Shown here in pieces: positions 36,501-44,360 of a stretch of DNA of 64,000 bases; the first letter of the stretch is position 1; every line of letters begins with the position of its first letter. Location of the stretch: positions 75,776 to 139,775 of the forward strand of contig CACZCR010000004.1 of the NCBI GenBank assembly GCA_902779705.1. The letters run 5' to 3'. Source of the DNA: an uncultured Bacteroidales bacterium. GTDB taxonomy: Bacteria; Bacteroidota; Bacteroidia; Bacteroidales; Paludibacteraceae. A program made the translations under genes and the position numbers. The notes under the pieces are model-generated. The model was not told where the DNA came from and made no database searches. It worked only from the letters and a program-made list of their open reading frames with translations.

Positions 36501-37048
36501 TGGGTTGTACCGGCAGCCAACTCAACGTCATAATTCGTCTTGTCTGCCGAGAAACCCGTCACACTCGTTCCGTTATACGTCAGGCTCTTAAGGGAAGCAT
36601 CGGACGATTTAATTTCCACGTTTCCGGCAGTGAGTGTATATTTCATCGATTTAGCCTTGTAGTCGTCACTGGTCGAGAAAACAAGATAGTATTTGCCGTC
36701 TTTTGCGGTGATATCAGCACTGGTAAATGTAATATCATCGGAATAGCCGTTTTTCATGTTGATCTTACGATTAGTATCTTGTTTCCCATTAACGACCAGA
36801 TAAAGGAAGCGCCCGGTATTGCTACTTCCGCAACGCCATGCTACAGTGCCCGCTGCAGCAGCAGAAGGTACTTCTGCATAGACAATGTAGTTTTTGCATT
36901 TGAGTTCGCTGCTGAATGTGGCTTCGTAGGTCTTGTCGCTTACTTTGTAATCTGTTATTGCAATGAAATAATCCGTGATCGTCGCTGCTGACGAAACAGA
37001 TGACACGCAAACTGCAATCGTTAAAATTAATAACTTAATGTTTCTCAT
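33572..37048 (-). CDS. Large secreted protein with cadherin-like domains and T9SS-type tail
   Basis: Exported protein of 1158 residues with a signal peptide (about 1-21). Two successive cadherin-like beta-sandwich repeats follow (about 155-235 and 320-400), each starting DA(S/T)LKSLTY and closing KxYTIxFTVA. Further on are a carbohydrate-binding-like region with SHVIKLVAIGEQKCEFYGF-like strands, an Ig-type segment (YAVVAMYNG) and a PHB-like globular part. The C-terminus (VNIYDIQGRKITT..PTGVYIISTANGTFKITR) is the type A tail used by the Bacteroidota type IX secretion system. It likely ends up at the cell surface or outside; cargo function unknown. A promoter candidate is at 37109. Confidence 0.85.
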   Translation of the reverse strand: MRNIKLLILTIAVCVSSVSSAATITDYFIAITDYKVSDKTYEATFSSELKCKNYIVYAEVPSAAAAGTVAWRCGSSNTGRFLYLVVNGKQDTNRKINMKNGYSDDITFTSADITAKDGKYYLVFSTSDDYKAKSMKYTLTAGNVEIKSSDASLKSLTYNGTSVTGFSADKTNYDVELAAGTTQVPTVAAEANDSKATAVVTQATQLPGTAKVNVTAEDGTTKKEYTITFTVASAAPKVTGATWANILGEAVIDQVNGTITGQVINGASLSLIPQFTGNNIQSWTPQGAQDFSQGPVSYFFTSPTSEANSYTVTITEAPPMSSDATLKSLTYGGTAVPGFSATTFGYAVELASGTTTAPTVAAVANDSKAKVTVTQATSVPGSAKVEVVAEDGVTKLTYTIDFTVAVPASGLTTHEPEIYEAQDIAGGYGGKLGIYNSREYEVYYPSYDSESNLSITVKPVQKSSGITTSVSETKYKATDGWFEAEAQDGKSNYSFSNIDEFGAGDAALHKMRSNNTFEWKINGYDQFSFYGKDNNTDASKGRHFELYVDDIKQPMTLSSSATIRRFDITSGTHVIKLVAIGEQKCEFYGFSLRLGQEPRTKWLKGDDADQVVMQTASIKPVTYVTKYNNIPGASTKLVWEGPEASGIGLSKIEGQLGDTLVLSGIANCATGEYKYAVVAMYNGVEKNRVTGKFTVASEIKATSATNIDAYQNEAIDDITFRYYALSENNITVTWKDGKAPEGITYGGNNGTYIISGTPTTTGEFIYTISVEGGNSITDTITVEVLDLGNDPVMFLYKNDRAFEQDGIYQYLKSTAGGKRNLIARKTKKEGVRPGDQFAMYKWILISEDVDADNEEILAILRGEANLPVLNMKSFAYAPGRMEWGEPNNGSLSENGKAITVQRADHPIFQAMGKKYGDKIVVLDSIARKGLMPALVRYDSTLCLATALTRAKDDYYGDGVEETFLHEIPAKLRGGNKYICMPIAYSSTNELSADGKKLLDETIKYLLGSKPTVEVPTLEITSFKMGTHNGVIDQENNQITLKVDKDEQIDLTQVQPVITLSSSLTHVTPASGETVDLSDDHYGLDFVVSDYIHRRVYNVLVTVDRHEDIENVYVTGEWVNIYDIQGRKITTTNENIYEMSLPTGVYIISTANGTFKITR

Positions 37049-37108
37049 ATCTGTGTTAAATTTTAATCGTTATTATCTGCCCATATTAAGGGATATTAAA
37101 TCACGGTG

Positions 37109-37116
37109 CAAAAATA
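37109..37116 (-). promoter_or_regulatory. Weak -7 box for the T9SS-type gene
   Basis: TATTTTTG on the minus strand fits TAnnTTTG, but no TTTG is found 20 bases further upstream, so the pair is incomplete. It is 61 bases from the start codon. The AT-rich stretch to 37200 shows nothing else. Confidence 0.45.
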
Positions 37117-37210
37117 CTGCTTTTTTTGCGAATATATGTGTATATATTATATAAAAATGTGGAAAAATTATCACAAATTATCTAAAATCTTCGCGCGCGT
37201 ACATTATTTA

Positions 37211-37242
37211 TTTGCATATATGCGATTTTTTTTGTAACTTTG
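37211..37242 (+). promoter_or_regulatory. Bacteroidota-type promoter for the DUF3078-zapA-rny operon
   Basis: TTTG (37211-37214), 20 bases, TAACTTTG (37235-37242), followed by CACCCGA; the upstream box is TTTGCATATATGC. It probably drives four genes: DUF3078, the coiled-coil gene, zapA and rny. Confidence 0.87.
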
Positions 37243-37270
37243 CACCCGATTTATAAAAAACTATATCGAT

Positions 37271-38497
37271 ATGAAAATCAAGTACGTATTTTTTTCGGTG
37301 CTCTTATGCGCTACAATGGCTGCACAAGCACAAGAAGTAAATAAGTCTGCCGTTCAGTCACAAGTGACTGCAGCAGAGAAAGCCAAAGCCGACCTGGCCA
37401 AAGTGGATACAGGCGAGAAACCCTGGAAGTTCTCCGGCTCAGTCGGACTCAATGCGGCCGCTACAGGTTTGCTCAACTGGGCTGCCGGTGGTAATAACAA
37501 CGTTAATGGTCTCGCATACAGCCGTCTTCGTTTGCTTTATCATGCTAACAAAGTAGCATGGGATACCAACCTCGACCTCGAGTATGGACTCAGCTGGATT
37601 GACCAGGAGTATGACAAACTCCAGAAATCAAGCGACAAGATCAGTATTGCTACCAAGTTTGGTTGGGAGTTCCGCAAAAACTGGTACCTGACCGTGTTGG
37701 CAGGTTTCAATACGCAGTTCGCCCCCGGTAAAAACTACAACGGTTCAGCTGAAGCAGATCCTATTGTGTCTAAGTTTATGGCGCCAGCCTACACAGACGT
37801 CTCTGTCGGTATCGACTGGAAGACATCTTATAATGGTGCTGACTTCTCGGTTTACGTTTCTCCGGTTGCCGGTCGTTTGACCACAGTCGTTGTCTCCCCA
37901 ACAATGAACCGCTACTTTGCTAACCAAGAGCAATACAAAGAGGTAGATATGTATCAAATCGATCCTGATCAAGAAACTGCTATCGGCGCAACCGGACTGG
38001 AGTATGAACTCAAAAACAAATATGCTGTTTGGCGTTATTCTACTGACGAGAACGGCAAAGTAATGCAAGACTACTCTAAGAACACTCGCGCTGAGTTGGG
38101 TCTTAGCCTCAAGGGCGCTATCAACTACACCTACAAGGACTTCAAGCTTCAGACAGTTCTCGGACTATACACCCCCTACGCTTGGGACAAAACTAAGGTT
38201 TACAGCAAGTTAGGTACGACCGATATGTATGCTGACCTTGGTCAAGAAGGTATCGACTTCAGCGACGAAACCCAATACCTCTATCTCGGATACCGCGACA
38301 ACAATCGTCGTTTTGGTAACTTCGATGTCGACTGGACTGTCAACCTCAGCTATCAGTTCCTCAAGTGCTTGCAGGTGACTTTGGCTACCGATCTGCGCTT
38401 CTACAATGGCGTTAAGATTGCCAACAAAGAAGGTATCGAAGCCGAGCGCGTTCAGTTCAAAGGTGTCATCGGTCTCGGTGTAGGCTACTCATTCTAA
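37271..38497 (+). CDS. DUF3078 outer membrane protein
   Basis: Bacteroidota-specific DUF3078 family, probably an outer membrane beta-barrel. Signal peptide residues 1-20 (cut after AQAQ). Family features: WKFSGSVGLNAAATGLLNWAAGGNNN near the mature start, ANKVAWDTNLDLEYGLSW, then many amphipathic strands, ending FKGVIGLGVGYSF with terminal Phe as expected for barrel insertion. It is 408 residues long. Function unknown. Three short genes for cell division and RNA decay follow on the same transcript, the next one five bases away. Confidence 0.88.
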   Translation: MKIKYVFFSVLLCATMAAQAQEVNKSAVQSQVTAAEKAKADLAKVDTGEKPWKFSGSVGLNAAATGLLNWAAGGNNNVNGLAYSRLRLLYHANKVAWDTNLDLEYGLSWIDQEYDKLQKSSDKISIATKFGWEFRKNWYLTVLAGFNTQFAPGKNYNGSAEADPIVSKFMAPAYTDVSVGIDWKTSYNGADFSVYVSPVAGRLTTVVVSPTMNRYFANQEQYKEVDMYQIDPDQETAIGATGLEYELKNKYAVWRYSTDENGKVMQDYSKNTRAELGLSLKGAINYTYKDFKLQTVLGLYTPYAWDKTKVYSKLGTTDMYADLGQEGIDFSDETQYLYLGYRDNNRRFGNFDVDWTVNLSYQFLKCLQVTLATDLRFYNGVKIANKEGIEAERVQFKGVIGLGVGYSF

Positions 38498-38502
38498 GCT
38501 AC

Positions 38503-38781
38503 ATGGAGCAGTTAGACCAACTCACGTCCAACGTCACGACATTGATCGCCCGCTATGAGCAACTCAAAGCGGAGAATGCTATGTTGCGCGAGGCAAACCA
38601 AAGCCAACGCGCCGAGATACTGCGCTCACATGCTGACCTCGAGGAGTTGGAGAAACAGTATAGTCGCCTCAGACTCGCCTCGGCTGTCACCGGTACGCCT
38701 GATGAACGAGAGGCTGCCAAACGACGACTCACCCAACTGATTGCTCAGATAGATCACGTTCTCGAAATACTCAAGCAATAA
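38503..38781 (+). CDS. Small coiled-coil protein beside zapA
   Basis: A 92-residue protein predicted to be nearly all helix: heptad-like Leu/Ile spacing through LTTLIARYEQLKAENAMLRE and LEELEKQYSRLRLA, then a short turn (TGTPDEREA) and a second helix. It resembles ZapB in size and character but I cannot claim homology. The position, three bases before zapA, makes a partner of ZapA at the Z-ring the best hypothesis. Confidence 0.72.
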   Translation: MEQLDQLTSNVTTLIARYEQLKAENAMLREANQSQRAEILRSHADLEELEKQYSRLRLASAVTGTPDEREAAKRRLTQLIAQIDHVLEILKQ

Positions 38782-38784
38782 GCT

Positions 38785-39087
38785 ATGGCAGAAAAACAAA
38801 ACATCCGTCTTCAACTCGACGTCCATCCGCTGTCGCTCACTATTGATCGCGATCTCGAACCCTTCTACCGCGAAGGAGCACGATTGCTCAATCAACGCTT
38901 CCAGTATTATCGTCGTACAATGCCCAAAGCCACTTCCGAACAGTTGTGGATGTATGTGGCTTTGCAGCTGGCTGTCAACTGGCGTAGCGATGTCAACGCC
39001 AAAGATATAACGCCCATCATGCAGCAGTTGGCTGCACTCGACGAGCAAGTTCAATCCGCACTCAATGAAAAACAAAATAAATCGTAA
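38785..39087 (+). CDS. zapA: Cell division protein ZapA
   Basis: Z-ring associated protein that cross-links FtsZ filaments at mid-cell. The N-terminal globular part has IRLQLDVHPLSLTIDRDLEPFYREGARLLN, and the C-terminal helix forms the tetramer coiled coil (LWMYVALQLAVNWRSD..QLAALDEQVQSAL). It is 100 residues long. Its stop codon TAA sits within the AAATCGTAAATTGT repeat that separates it from rny, so the last residues NKS come from repeat DNA. Confidence 0.88.
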   Translation: MAEKQNIRLQLDVHPLSLTIDRDLEPFYREGARLLNQRFQYYRRTMPKATSEQLWMYVALQLAVNWRSDVNAKDITPIMQQLAALDEQVQSALNEKQNKS

Positions 39088-39097
39088 ATTGTAAATT
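39078..39097 (+). repeat. AAATCGTAAATTGT repeat spanning zapA stop and rny start
   Basis: AAATCGT, AAATTGT and AAATT run into the rny ATG. The first unit contains the zapA stop codon. It is the same word as the tracts at 17.97 and 45.79 kb. Confidence 0.85.
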
Positions 39098-40621
39098 ATG
39101 TTAACACTATTCATTATCGGCATAGCATCCTTACTGGTTGGAGCAGGTATCTGCTTCGCAATCATGCGAATGTCCAGTATAGGCATCATCAAGAAAGCCG
39201 AAGAAGAGGCTGAAGTGATCAAGAAAAACAAGATCATCGAAGCCAAAGAGAAATTTATTGCGCTCAAGATGGAACATGAGAAAACCATCCGCGAGCAAGA
39301 GAAGAAACAACAGCAGGTGGACCAACGTCTCCAGCAACGTGAGCAACAGCTCAACCAGCGTCAAGGTGACCTCCAACGTCAGCTCAACGAGCTCAACCAA
39401 CGCTCCCAGTCGCTGGACCAGAAGCTGCAAGCTGTTGAGTTCAAGTCCCAAGAGATAGACAAGATGCACCATGCTGCACAACAGCAGCTCGAGCAACTGT
39501 CCGGACTCTCCGCCGAGGAAGCCAAAGCACACCTGATCGAGTCGCTCAAGGACGAAGCTAAGACCAACGCCATGTCCTATATCAACGATATCATGGACGA
39601 TGCACGCATGACGGCGGCCAAAGAGGCTAAGAAAATCATTATCCAGACCATCCAACGTGTCTCCTCTGAGACCGCGGCCGAGAACACCGTCTCGATCTTC
39701 CATATCGAGAACGATGAGGTCAAAGGACGTATCATCGGTCGTGAGGGACGGAACATCCGTGCACTCGAAGCCGCTACAGGCGTTGAGATCGTGGTGGACG
39801 ATACACCTGAGGCTATCACGCTCTCTGCCTTCGATCCGGTGCGCCGTGAGATAGCACGCCTCTCGCTCCATCAACTCGTTCAGGATGGACGTATCCACCC
39901 CGCTCGTATCGAGGAAGTAGTGGCTAAGGTCAAAAAACAGATCGAGGAAGAGATCATCGAGATCGGCAAACGTACCACTATCGATTTGGGTATCCATGGT
40001 CTCCATCCGGAACTCATCCGCATGGTTGGACGCATGAAATATCGTTCCTCCTATGGCCAGAACTTGCTCCAACACTCGCGCGAGACAGCTAACCTCTGCG
40101 CCGCTATGGCTGCCGAACTCGGACTCAATCCTAAGCGTGCACGCCGTGCCGGTCTGCTGCACGATATAGGTAAGGTGGCTGAGGAAGACCTCGAGATGCC
40201 GCACGCAGAAGTAGGTATGAAAATGTGCGAGAAATACGGTGAGAAACCCGATATCTGCAACGCTGTTGGCGCTCACCACGATGAGTGTGAGATGGAGACT
40301 TTGATCGCGCCTATCGTACAAGCGTGTGATGCTATCTCAGGTGCTCGTCCGGGCGCACGCCGTGAGATCGTCGAGACCTATGTCAAACGTCTCAATGACC
40401 TCGAGAACATGGCTCGCTCGTATCCGGGCGTAGTCAAGACCTATGCACTACAAGCAGGACGCGAACTGCGTGTTATCGTCGGAGCAGACAAGATTTCCGA
40501 CAAGGATACCGAACTCCTGTCCTTCGATTTGGCTAAACGTATCCAGGACGAGATGACCTATCCGGGACAGGTCAAAGTGACCGTCATCCGCGAGATACGC
40601 GCCGTCAACGTAGCTAAATAA
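39098..40621 (+). CDS. rny: Ribonuclease Y
   Basis: Membrane-anchored endoribonuclease that starts mRNA decay. Residues 3-22 form the N-terminal anchor; 30-190 are a long Gln/Glu/Arg-rich coiled coil; a KH domain follows (about 205-265: [20 protein letters not shown]). The HD metal pair is His355-Asp356 in [13 protein letters not shown], and HHDECEME is the following metal block. The 507-residue length is normal. In this phylum rny commonly follows zapA and a coiled-coil gene; the grouping is visible here. A 3' hairpin (40664-40700) should end the transcript. Confidence 0.96.
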   Translation: MLTLFIIGIASLLVGAGICFAIMRMSSIGIIKKAEEEAEVIKKNKIIEAKEKFIALKMEHEKTIREQEKKQQQVDQRLQQREQQLNQRQGDLQRQLNELNQRSQSLDQKLQAVEFKSQEIDKMHHAAQQQLEQLSGLSAEEAKAHLIESLKDEAKTNAMSYINDIMDDARMTAAKEAKKIIIQTIQRVSSETAAENTVSIFHIENDEVKGRIIGREGRNIRALEAATGVEIVVDDTPEAITLSAFDPVRREIARLSLHQLVQDGRIHPARIEEVVAKVKKQIEEEIIEIGKRTTIDLGIHGLHPELIRMVGRMKYRSSYGQNLLQHSRETANLCAAMAAELGLNPKRARRAGLLHDIGKVAEEDLEMPHAEVGMKMCEKYGEKPDICNAVGAHHDECEMETLIAPIVQACDAISGARPGARREIVETYVKRLNDLENMARSYPGVVKTYALQAGRELRVIVGADKISDKDTELLSFDLAKRIQDEMTYPGQVKVTVIREIRAVNVAK

Positions 40622-40657
40622 CTAGGTTCCTAGGTTCCTGGGATTCTAGGTTCCTAG
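40622..40657 (+). repeat. CTAGGTTC tandem repeat after rny
   Basis: Four imperfect units CTAGGTTC, CTAGGTTC, CTGGGATT, CTAGGTTC end in CTAG, directly after the rny stop codon. They are partly self-complementary through CTAG. The unit is close to the ACTAGGAA tract before ruvB. Confidence 0.88.
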
Positions 40658-40663
40658 CATAAC

Positions 40664-40700
40664 ACAAAGGACTTCCGCCTTATAGGTAGAAGTCCTTTGT
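40664..40700. terminator. Hairpin terminator between rny and trmN6-like gene
   Basis: Perfect 12-bp stem ACAAAGGACTTC / GAAGTCCTTTGT with a 13-base loop. The plus-strand side is followed by TAATT and not a strong T-run. The trmN6-like stop codon lies in the loop, so one arm encodes its last residues. It could stop transcription in both directions. Confidence 0.72.
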
Positions 40701-41366
40701 TAATTCTTGATATGCCTCGCTTCGGCCGCCATGCTCATTTTCCAACACCAGCGAGTCCTCTACAATTTGAGATTTGAAATTTGAAATTTTAAATCGAAAC
40801 GCCATCAACACGCGTTTAGGCTTTTTCCCCTCCTTACTATATACGCGCGTTGCGTGCGTGAGATATAGATCTTCTGTAGCGGCCAACTGACGTATCTCGG
40901 CTTCTGCCTCTGCCGGCAAGATCAAGGCCAAACAGCCGCCTTGTTTCAACAGCCGTGCGCTATGTCTGACCAAGTCCTCATAACTCAACGTGTCCGTGTG
41001 ACGCGCCATCTCGCGCCCCTTGTCGGGATTTTTCAGGCTGTTCTGAAAATAGGGTGGGTTAGATACGACAAGGTCGTATAATTGACGACTCCAATCCTGC
41101 AATCGTGCCTTGTAGGCACGTACGCCATTCTCCTTGGCTTGCTCTACGGCAGCCTCGTCGATATCGATAGCATCCACTTCTGCGCCCTCACAACGCTGCA
41201 TCAACATCCTGGCTATCAGTCCACTACCCGTTCCGACATCCAAAATCCGGTAACCCGTAGCCGGAGCCCACGCACCGAGCAACACTCCGTCCGTGCCAAC
41301 TTTCATCGCACAGCGGTCATGACGCACGTAGAACTGCTTGAACCGAAAACCTTCACTCTGCCTCAT
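40680..41366 (-). CDS. trmN6: tRNA1(Val) adenine-37 N6-methyltransferase (TrmN6/YfiC-like)
   Basis: Rossmann-fold SAM-dependent N6-adenine methyltransferase for tRNA. The SAM motif I is ILDVGTGSGLIARML and the catalytic NPPY is in LVVSNPPYFQNSL; the family opening FRFKQFYVRHDRCAMKVGTDGVLLGAW is intact. It is 228 residues long. Residues about 191-201 (FKISNFKSQI) are encoded by an AAATTTC-type tandem repeat inserted just before the C-terminal block. Its start overlaps the 3' end of the CcdA-like gene by 14 bases, so the two are coupled. Confidence 0.92.
   Translation of the reverse strand: MRQSEGFRFKQFYVRHDRCAMKVGTDGVLLGAWAPATGYRILDVGTGSGLIARMLMQRCEGAEVDAIDIDEAAVEQAKENGVRAYKARLQDWSRQLYDLVVSNPPYFQNSLKNPDKGREMARHTDTLSYEDLVRHSARLLKQGGCLALILPAEAEAEIRQLAATEDLYLTHATRVYSKEGKKPKRVLMAFRFKISNFKSQIVEDSLVLENEHGGRSEAYQELTKDFYL
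40766..40796. repeat. AATTTGAA repeat inside trmN6
   Basis: Plus-strand TTTGAGATTTGAAATTTGAA-type units with an 8-base period, ending TTTTAAATC, inside the minus-strand methyltransferase gene and in frame. It shares AAATTTGAAAT with the leader of prfA. Confidence 0.85.
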
Positions 41367-42087
41367 CTATATGCACAGTCTCTATGTGAAACAGATCGTG
41401 ATGATGATGTTCGTGCGTGGGGTCTGTGATGCAATGAACCACCAGATACGCACCAATCACCAAGAACAATACGGCACATATATGTCGAAACCATTTTTCG
41501 AACGCACCCATCTTCTCGGTCAACTGTCCTACCGTTATGGCGCTATAGCTTATCAGCCAAGCTATCAGCAAGATAGGCAGTCCTGTACCCAGGCCGAAGA
41601 TCACCGGCATTGTCCATCCCCAGCTCATCGGCAATGTCAGCATGATATCGACCATGCTTAGAAAATAGATCAGTCTGTGCGGGCAGAAAGCGATTGCGAA
41701 AAAGATACCCAGCATAAACGACCACAGCCACGACGAACGGTCATCTACATTCTGCAACCATCGGCTCAAACCATGATCGTGCTGATGATGGTGTCCGCTA
41801 ATGAGCAATACCACACCGCATAGCAGCATAAATCCTGCCAGGATCGGTTCGCCCCAATGACCCAGCACATGCTGCAGGCCCTCCGTCTGAGCGCCCAACA
41901 AGAACGGTATCGCCAGCAGTATATACGTCACCAACTTGCCCAGCACGAACATCGTTCCGTTGAGCAACACCTTTTTCTTGTTGCCTATCTCACGGTCGAT
42001 ATAGCCGATTGCTGTAATTGATGTAAAAAGGGTGCAAGGATCCAGTATAGTGAGCAATCCGAGTATAAAAGCGGCTAAAATTTGCAT
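41353..42087 (-). CDS. CcdA/DsbD-like six-TM protein with histidine clusters
   Basis: Membrane protein of the CcdA/DsbD transmembrane superfamily; the closest type I recall is the ArsG-family permease, an organoarsenical exporter. The two Cys positions that would form the thiol pair are in LTILDPCTLFTS (about residue 18) and AFCPHRLIYF (about 134). Histidine clusters lie in a loop (GHHHQHDHG) and at the C-terminus (THEHHHHDLFH), suggesting metal binding. It has 244 residues and about six helices. Its promoter is superimposed on the divergent kinase promoter. A thiol/disulfide relay role or a metal exporter are both open. Confidence 0.7.
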   Translation of the reverse strand: MQILAAFILGLLTILDPCTLFTSITAIGYIDREIGNKKKVLLNGTMFVLGKLVTYILLAIPFLLGAQTEGLQHVLGHWGEPILAGFMLLCGVVLLISGHHHQHDHGLSRWLQNVDDRSSWLWSFMLGIFFAIAFCPHRLIYFLSMVDIMLTLPMSWGWTMPVIFGLGTGLPILLIAWLISYSAITVGQLTEKMGAFEKWFRHICAVLFLVIGAYLVVHCITDPTHEHHHHDLFHIETVHIDEAE

Positions 42088-42112
42088 AAAATCAATTTAT
42101 TTTTCAAAATTA

Positions 42113-42148
42113 TTTGCAAAGGTACAAAAAAAATCGTATCTTTGCAAG
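42113..42148. promoter_or_regulatory. Superimposed divergent promoters
   Basis: Plus strand: TTTG (42113-42116), 20 bases, TATCTTTG (42137-42144) toward the kinase. Minus strand: TACCTTTG (42124-42117), with CTTG 20 bases upstream (42148-42145) toward the CcdA-like gene. Each box of one promoter touches a box of the other. RNA polymerase could occupy only one at a time. Confidence 0.8.
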
Positions 42149-42163
42149 TGGAAACGAAAAAAT

Positions 42164-44347
42164 ATGCGTAAAAGGAGTGTTTTTTTGCTTTTTTGGGCGT
42201 TCATACTGCTTAGTTTGACCGCTTGCCACTCTCCTAAACATGACGCACGCGTCATGCAACGCACTTTGTCGTCTCAGATGCTCAAAGCCGAATCCCAATC
42301 CGATTCGTTGCTCTCTCTTCTTCAAGCCGGTACTACCCTTGATCAGGTGCGTGAGCTCAATGACCAAGCGCCCGAGATCCTGTTCTATGTTTATGAGCAG
42401 AATCAGCTCATCTATTGGTCGTCCAACTGGCTGGCAGCGGACGATATCCATACCTCTGACTCGCTTTATGGTTGGTGGTATCGCTTGTGTAACAATGCCC
42501 ATGTAGTGGCCCGTTGGACCCACGCCGGAGACTTTGATCTGCTCACTGTTATTCCAATCAAGTACCAGTATCCCTTCGAGAACCGACAGCTGCATAACAC
42601 CTTCATCCCGCCTTTCGAAGGCGACGAGGGCTATCAACTCACGGAGCTCGACATCAGCGGCTTCTATCCTATCTACGGACCGGATTCGTTGTACCTCTTC
42701 TCGCTGGTTGGGAACCAACCCTCCGAGCAGCCGGAACAGCTGCGTGTGCCGCTGGCCGATAGTTTCTCGTATCGTCAGCTGGTGGACCCCAATGCAGAAC
42801 GGCCCGCTTGGTACAAACGCCCGCGTATATTGGTGCGGTTCTACTGGGGATTTCTGATGTCGCTGTTCATCCTGCTTATCCTGCTGGGTATAGGCGGCGT
42901 GATACGTCATCGTGGTTTCCGCAACATGAAACTGCGCACCCGTATTGTCTATGTCGTGATAGCGATGCTGATGGCAGCGTTTGTCTATGTGTTCAGCACA
43001 TCCACACGTTATGTACGTGCCCACTATCAACAGCGCCAGCAGAATGAGTTGCGCCAGAAAACGCTGCTTATCCAGTCCCATCTGCACGACCTGTATTTTG
43101 CGACCAATCCGCCGCGTACTGTCGATGGTAGTGCCCTGAGTGGCGACCTGCTCAAACTCAGCTATATCTATGAGTCCGATATCCATCTCTATGACTCGCG
43201 AGGCCACCTGCTGGCCACCTCCGCGCCTGAGCTCTTCCAGAAAGGACTAGTCTCGACCCTTATGTCGCCTGAGCCCTATTTCTCTTCTGATTCACTCGGA
43301 CTGTACTATGAGCATATCGGCGAGATGCGCTATCTGGCGGGATATATACCCTTCCAGGGCAACGAGGCACAGCCGGTCGGCTATATATCCGTGCCGCTAT
43401 TTATCTCTGAGATCGAGATGCACCGTGAGATCAACGCGTTCCTCTCGCGCCTCTTGCCGCTATGTATACTGCTGCTCTTGTTGACCGTTGCCGTGAGCTT
43501 CTTCTTGGCGCGTGGTCTTACACGGCCACTGAGCCAACTGTCCGCCAAGATGAGCCACTTCAGGCTTGGCAACCAGGAAAACCATATCGACTATCCTTAC
43601 CAGGACGAATTGGGCGATTTGGTGCGCCACTACAACGATATGGTTGATCAGGTAGAGCGTGCTTCATCCCAATTGGCTAAGTCCGAACGCGAAGGCGCTT
43701 GGCGCACGATGGCGCGACAGATAGCACACGAGATCAACAATTTGCTCACGCCTATCAAGCTCAATATCCAGCAGCTCCAGAGGATGCGTGGTACCGAGCG
43801 TTTCGATGCATACTTTGACCGTACAGCTACTTCGCTGGTTACTGCTATTGACAATCTCAGCCATATGGCATCGTCGTTCTCAACGTTTGCTAAGATGCCG
43901 GAGGTAGTGGTTGCACCTACCGATATAGCACAGCGACTCAGCGCGGTCATCACCCTATTACGCTCCAATTCCGAGCAGGTGCCTATCCGCTATGTAGGCG
44001 CCGATGCAGGTGTCATGGCGTTGGCTGACCCCGAGCAGATAGCGCAGGTCTTCACCAATATCCTGCGCAATGCCATCCAAGCCAATGCGTCGGATATAAT
44101 AGTCATCCTCAACCAGAACTACTCCGACACCCAAGTCGAGATCTCTATCTCTGACAACGGAGCCGGCATCGCGCCTGAGGATCAGGCTAAGATCTTTGCG
44201 CCTAATTTCACCACCAAGTCCACCGGCACAGGACTGGGCTTGGCTATATCTAAGAATATCGTCGAGGCCTCAGACGGAGCTATCCGTTTTGAGTCTTCGC
44301 CCAAAGGAACAACGTTCTATATTTATCTAAACAAATACCAAAATTAA
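42164..44347 (+). CDS. NtrY-like sensor histidine kinase with lipobox start
   Basis: Membrane histidine kinase of 727 residues. I start at the ATG at 42164, after the promoter. Residues 1-21 read as a lipoprotein signal (LTAC, Cys21), unusual for a kinase. A periplasmic region follows, then TM spans near 225-245, 260-280 and 420-445, a HAMP linker (LTRPLSQLSAKMSHFRLGN), the DHp helix with phosphoacceptor His522 (QIAHEINNLLTPIK), N-box NILRNAIQANAS and G-boxes (SDNGAGIAPEDQ, GTGLGLAISKNIV). The H-box is of the NtrY type. No response regulator gene is adjacent. Confidence 0.9.
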   Translation: MRKRSVFLLFWAFILLSLTACHSPKHDARVMQRTLSSQMLKAESQSDSLLSLLQAGTTLDQVRELNDQAPEILFYVYEQNQLIYWSSNWLAADDIHTSDSLYGWWYRLCNNAHVVARWTHAGDFDLLTVIPIKYQYPFENRQLHNTFIPPFEGDEGYQLTELDISGFYPIYGPDSLYLFSLVGNQPSEQPEQLRVPLADSFSYRQLVDPNAERPAWYKRPRILVRFYWGFLMSLFILLILLGIGGVIRHRGFRNMKLRTRIVYVVIAMLMAAFVYVFSTSTRYVRAHYQQRQQNELRQKTLLIQSHLHDLYFATNPPRTVDGSALSGDLLKLSYIYESDIHLYDSRGHLLATSAPELFQKGLVSTLMSPEPYFSSDSLGLYYEHIGEMRYLAGYIPFQGNEAQPVGYISVPLFISEIEMHREINAFLSRLLPLCILLLLLTVAVSFFLARGLTRPLSQLSAKMSHFRLGNQENHIDYPYQDELGDLVRHYNDMVDQVERASSQLAKSEREGAWRTMARQIAHEINNLLTPIKLNIQQLQRMRGTERFDAYFDRTATSLVTAIDNLSHMASSFSTFAKMPEVVVAPTDIAQRLSAVITLLRSNSEQVPIRYVGADAGVMALADPEQIAQVFTNILRNAIQANASDIIVILNQNYSDTQVEISISDNGAGIAPEDQAKIFAPNFTTKSTGTGLGLAISKNIVEASDGAIRFESSPKGTTFYIYLNKYQN

Positions 44348-44360
44348 TTATTTTCAAACC

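Noticed and set aside
39131..40321. Long open frame antisense to rny (396 codons)
   Set aside because: Leu/Val-rich product typical of the complement of a coiled-coil gene; rny is certain.
42032..42163. Upstream start for the histidine kinase at 42032
   Set aside because: It would begin within the divergent gene and before the promoter at 42113-42144; the ATG at 42164 gives a proper signal sequence.
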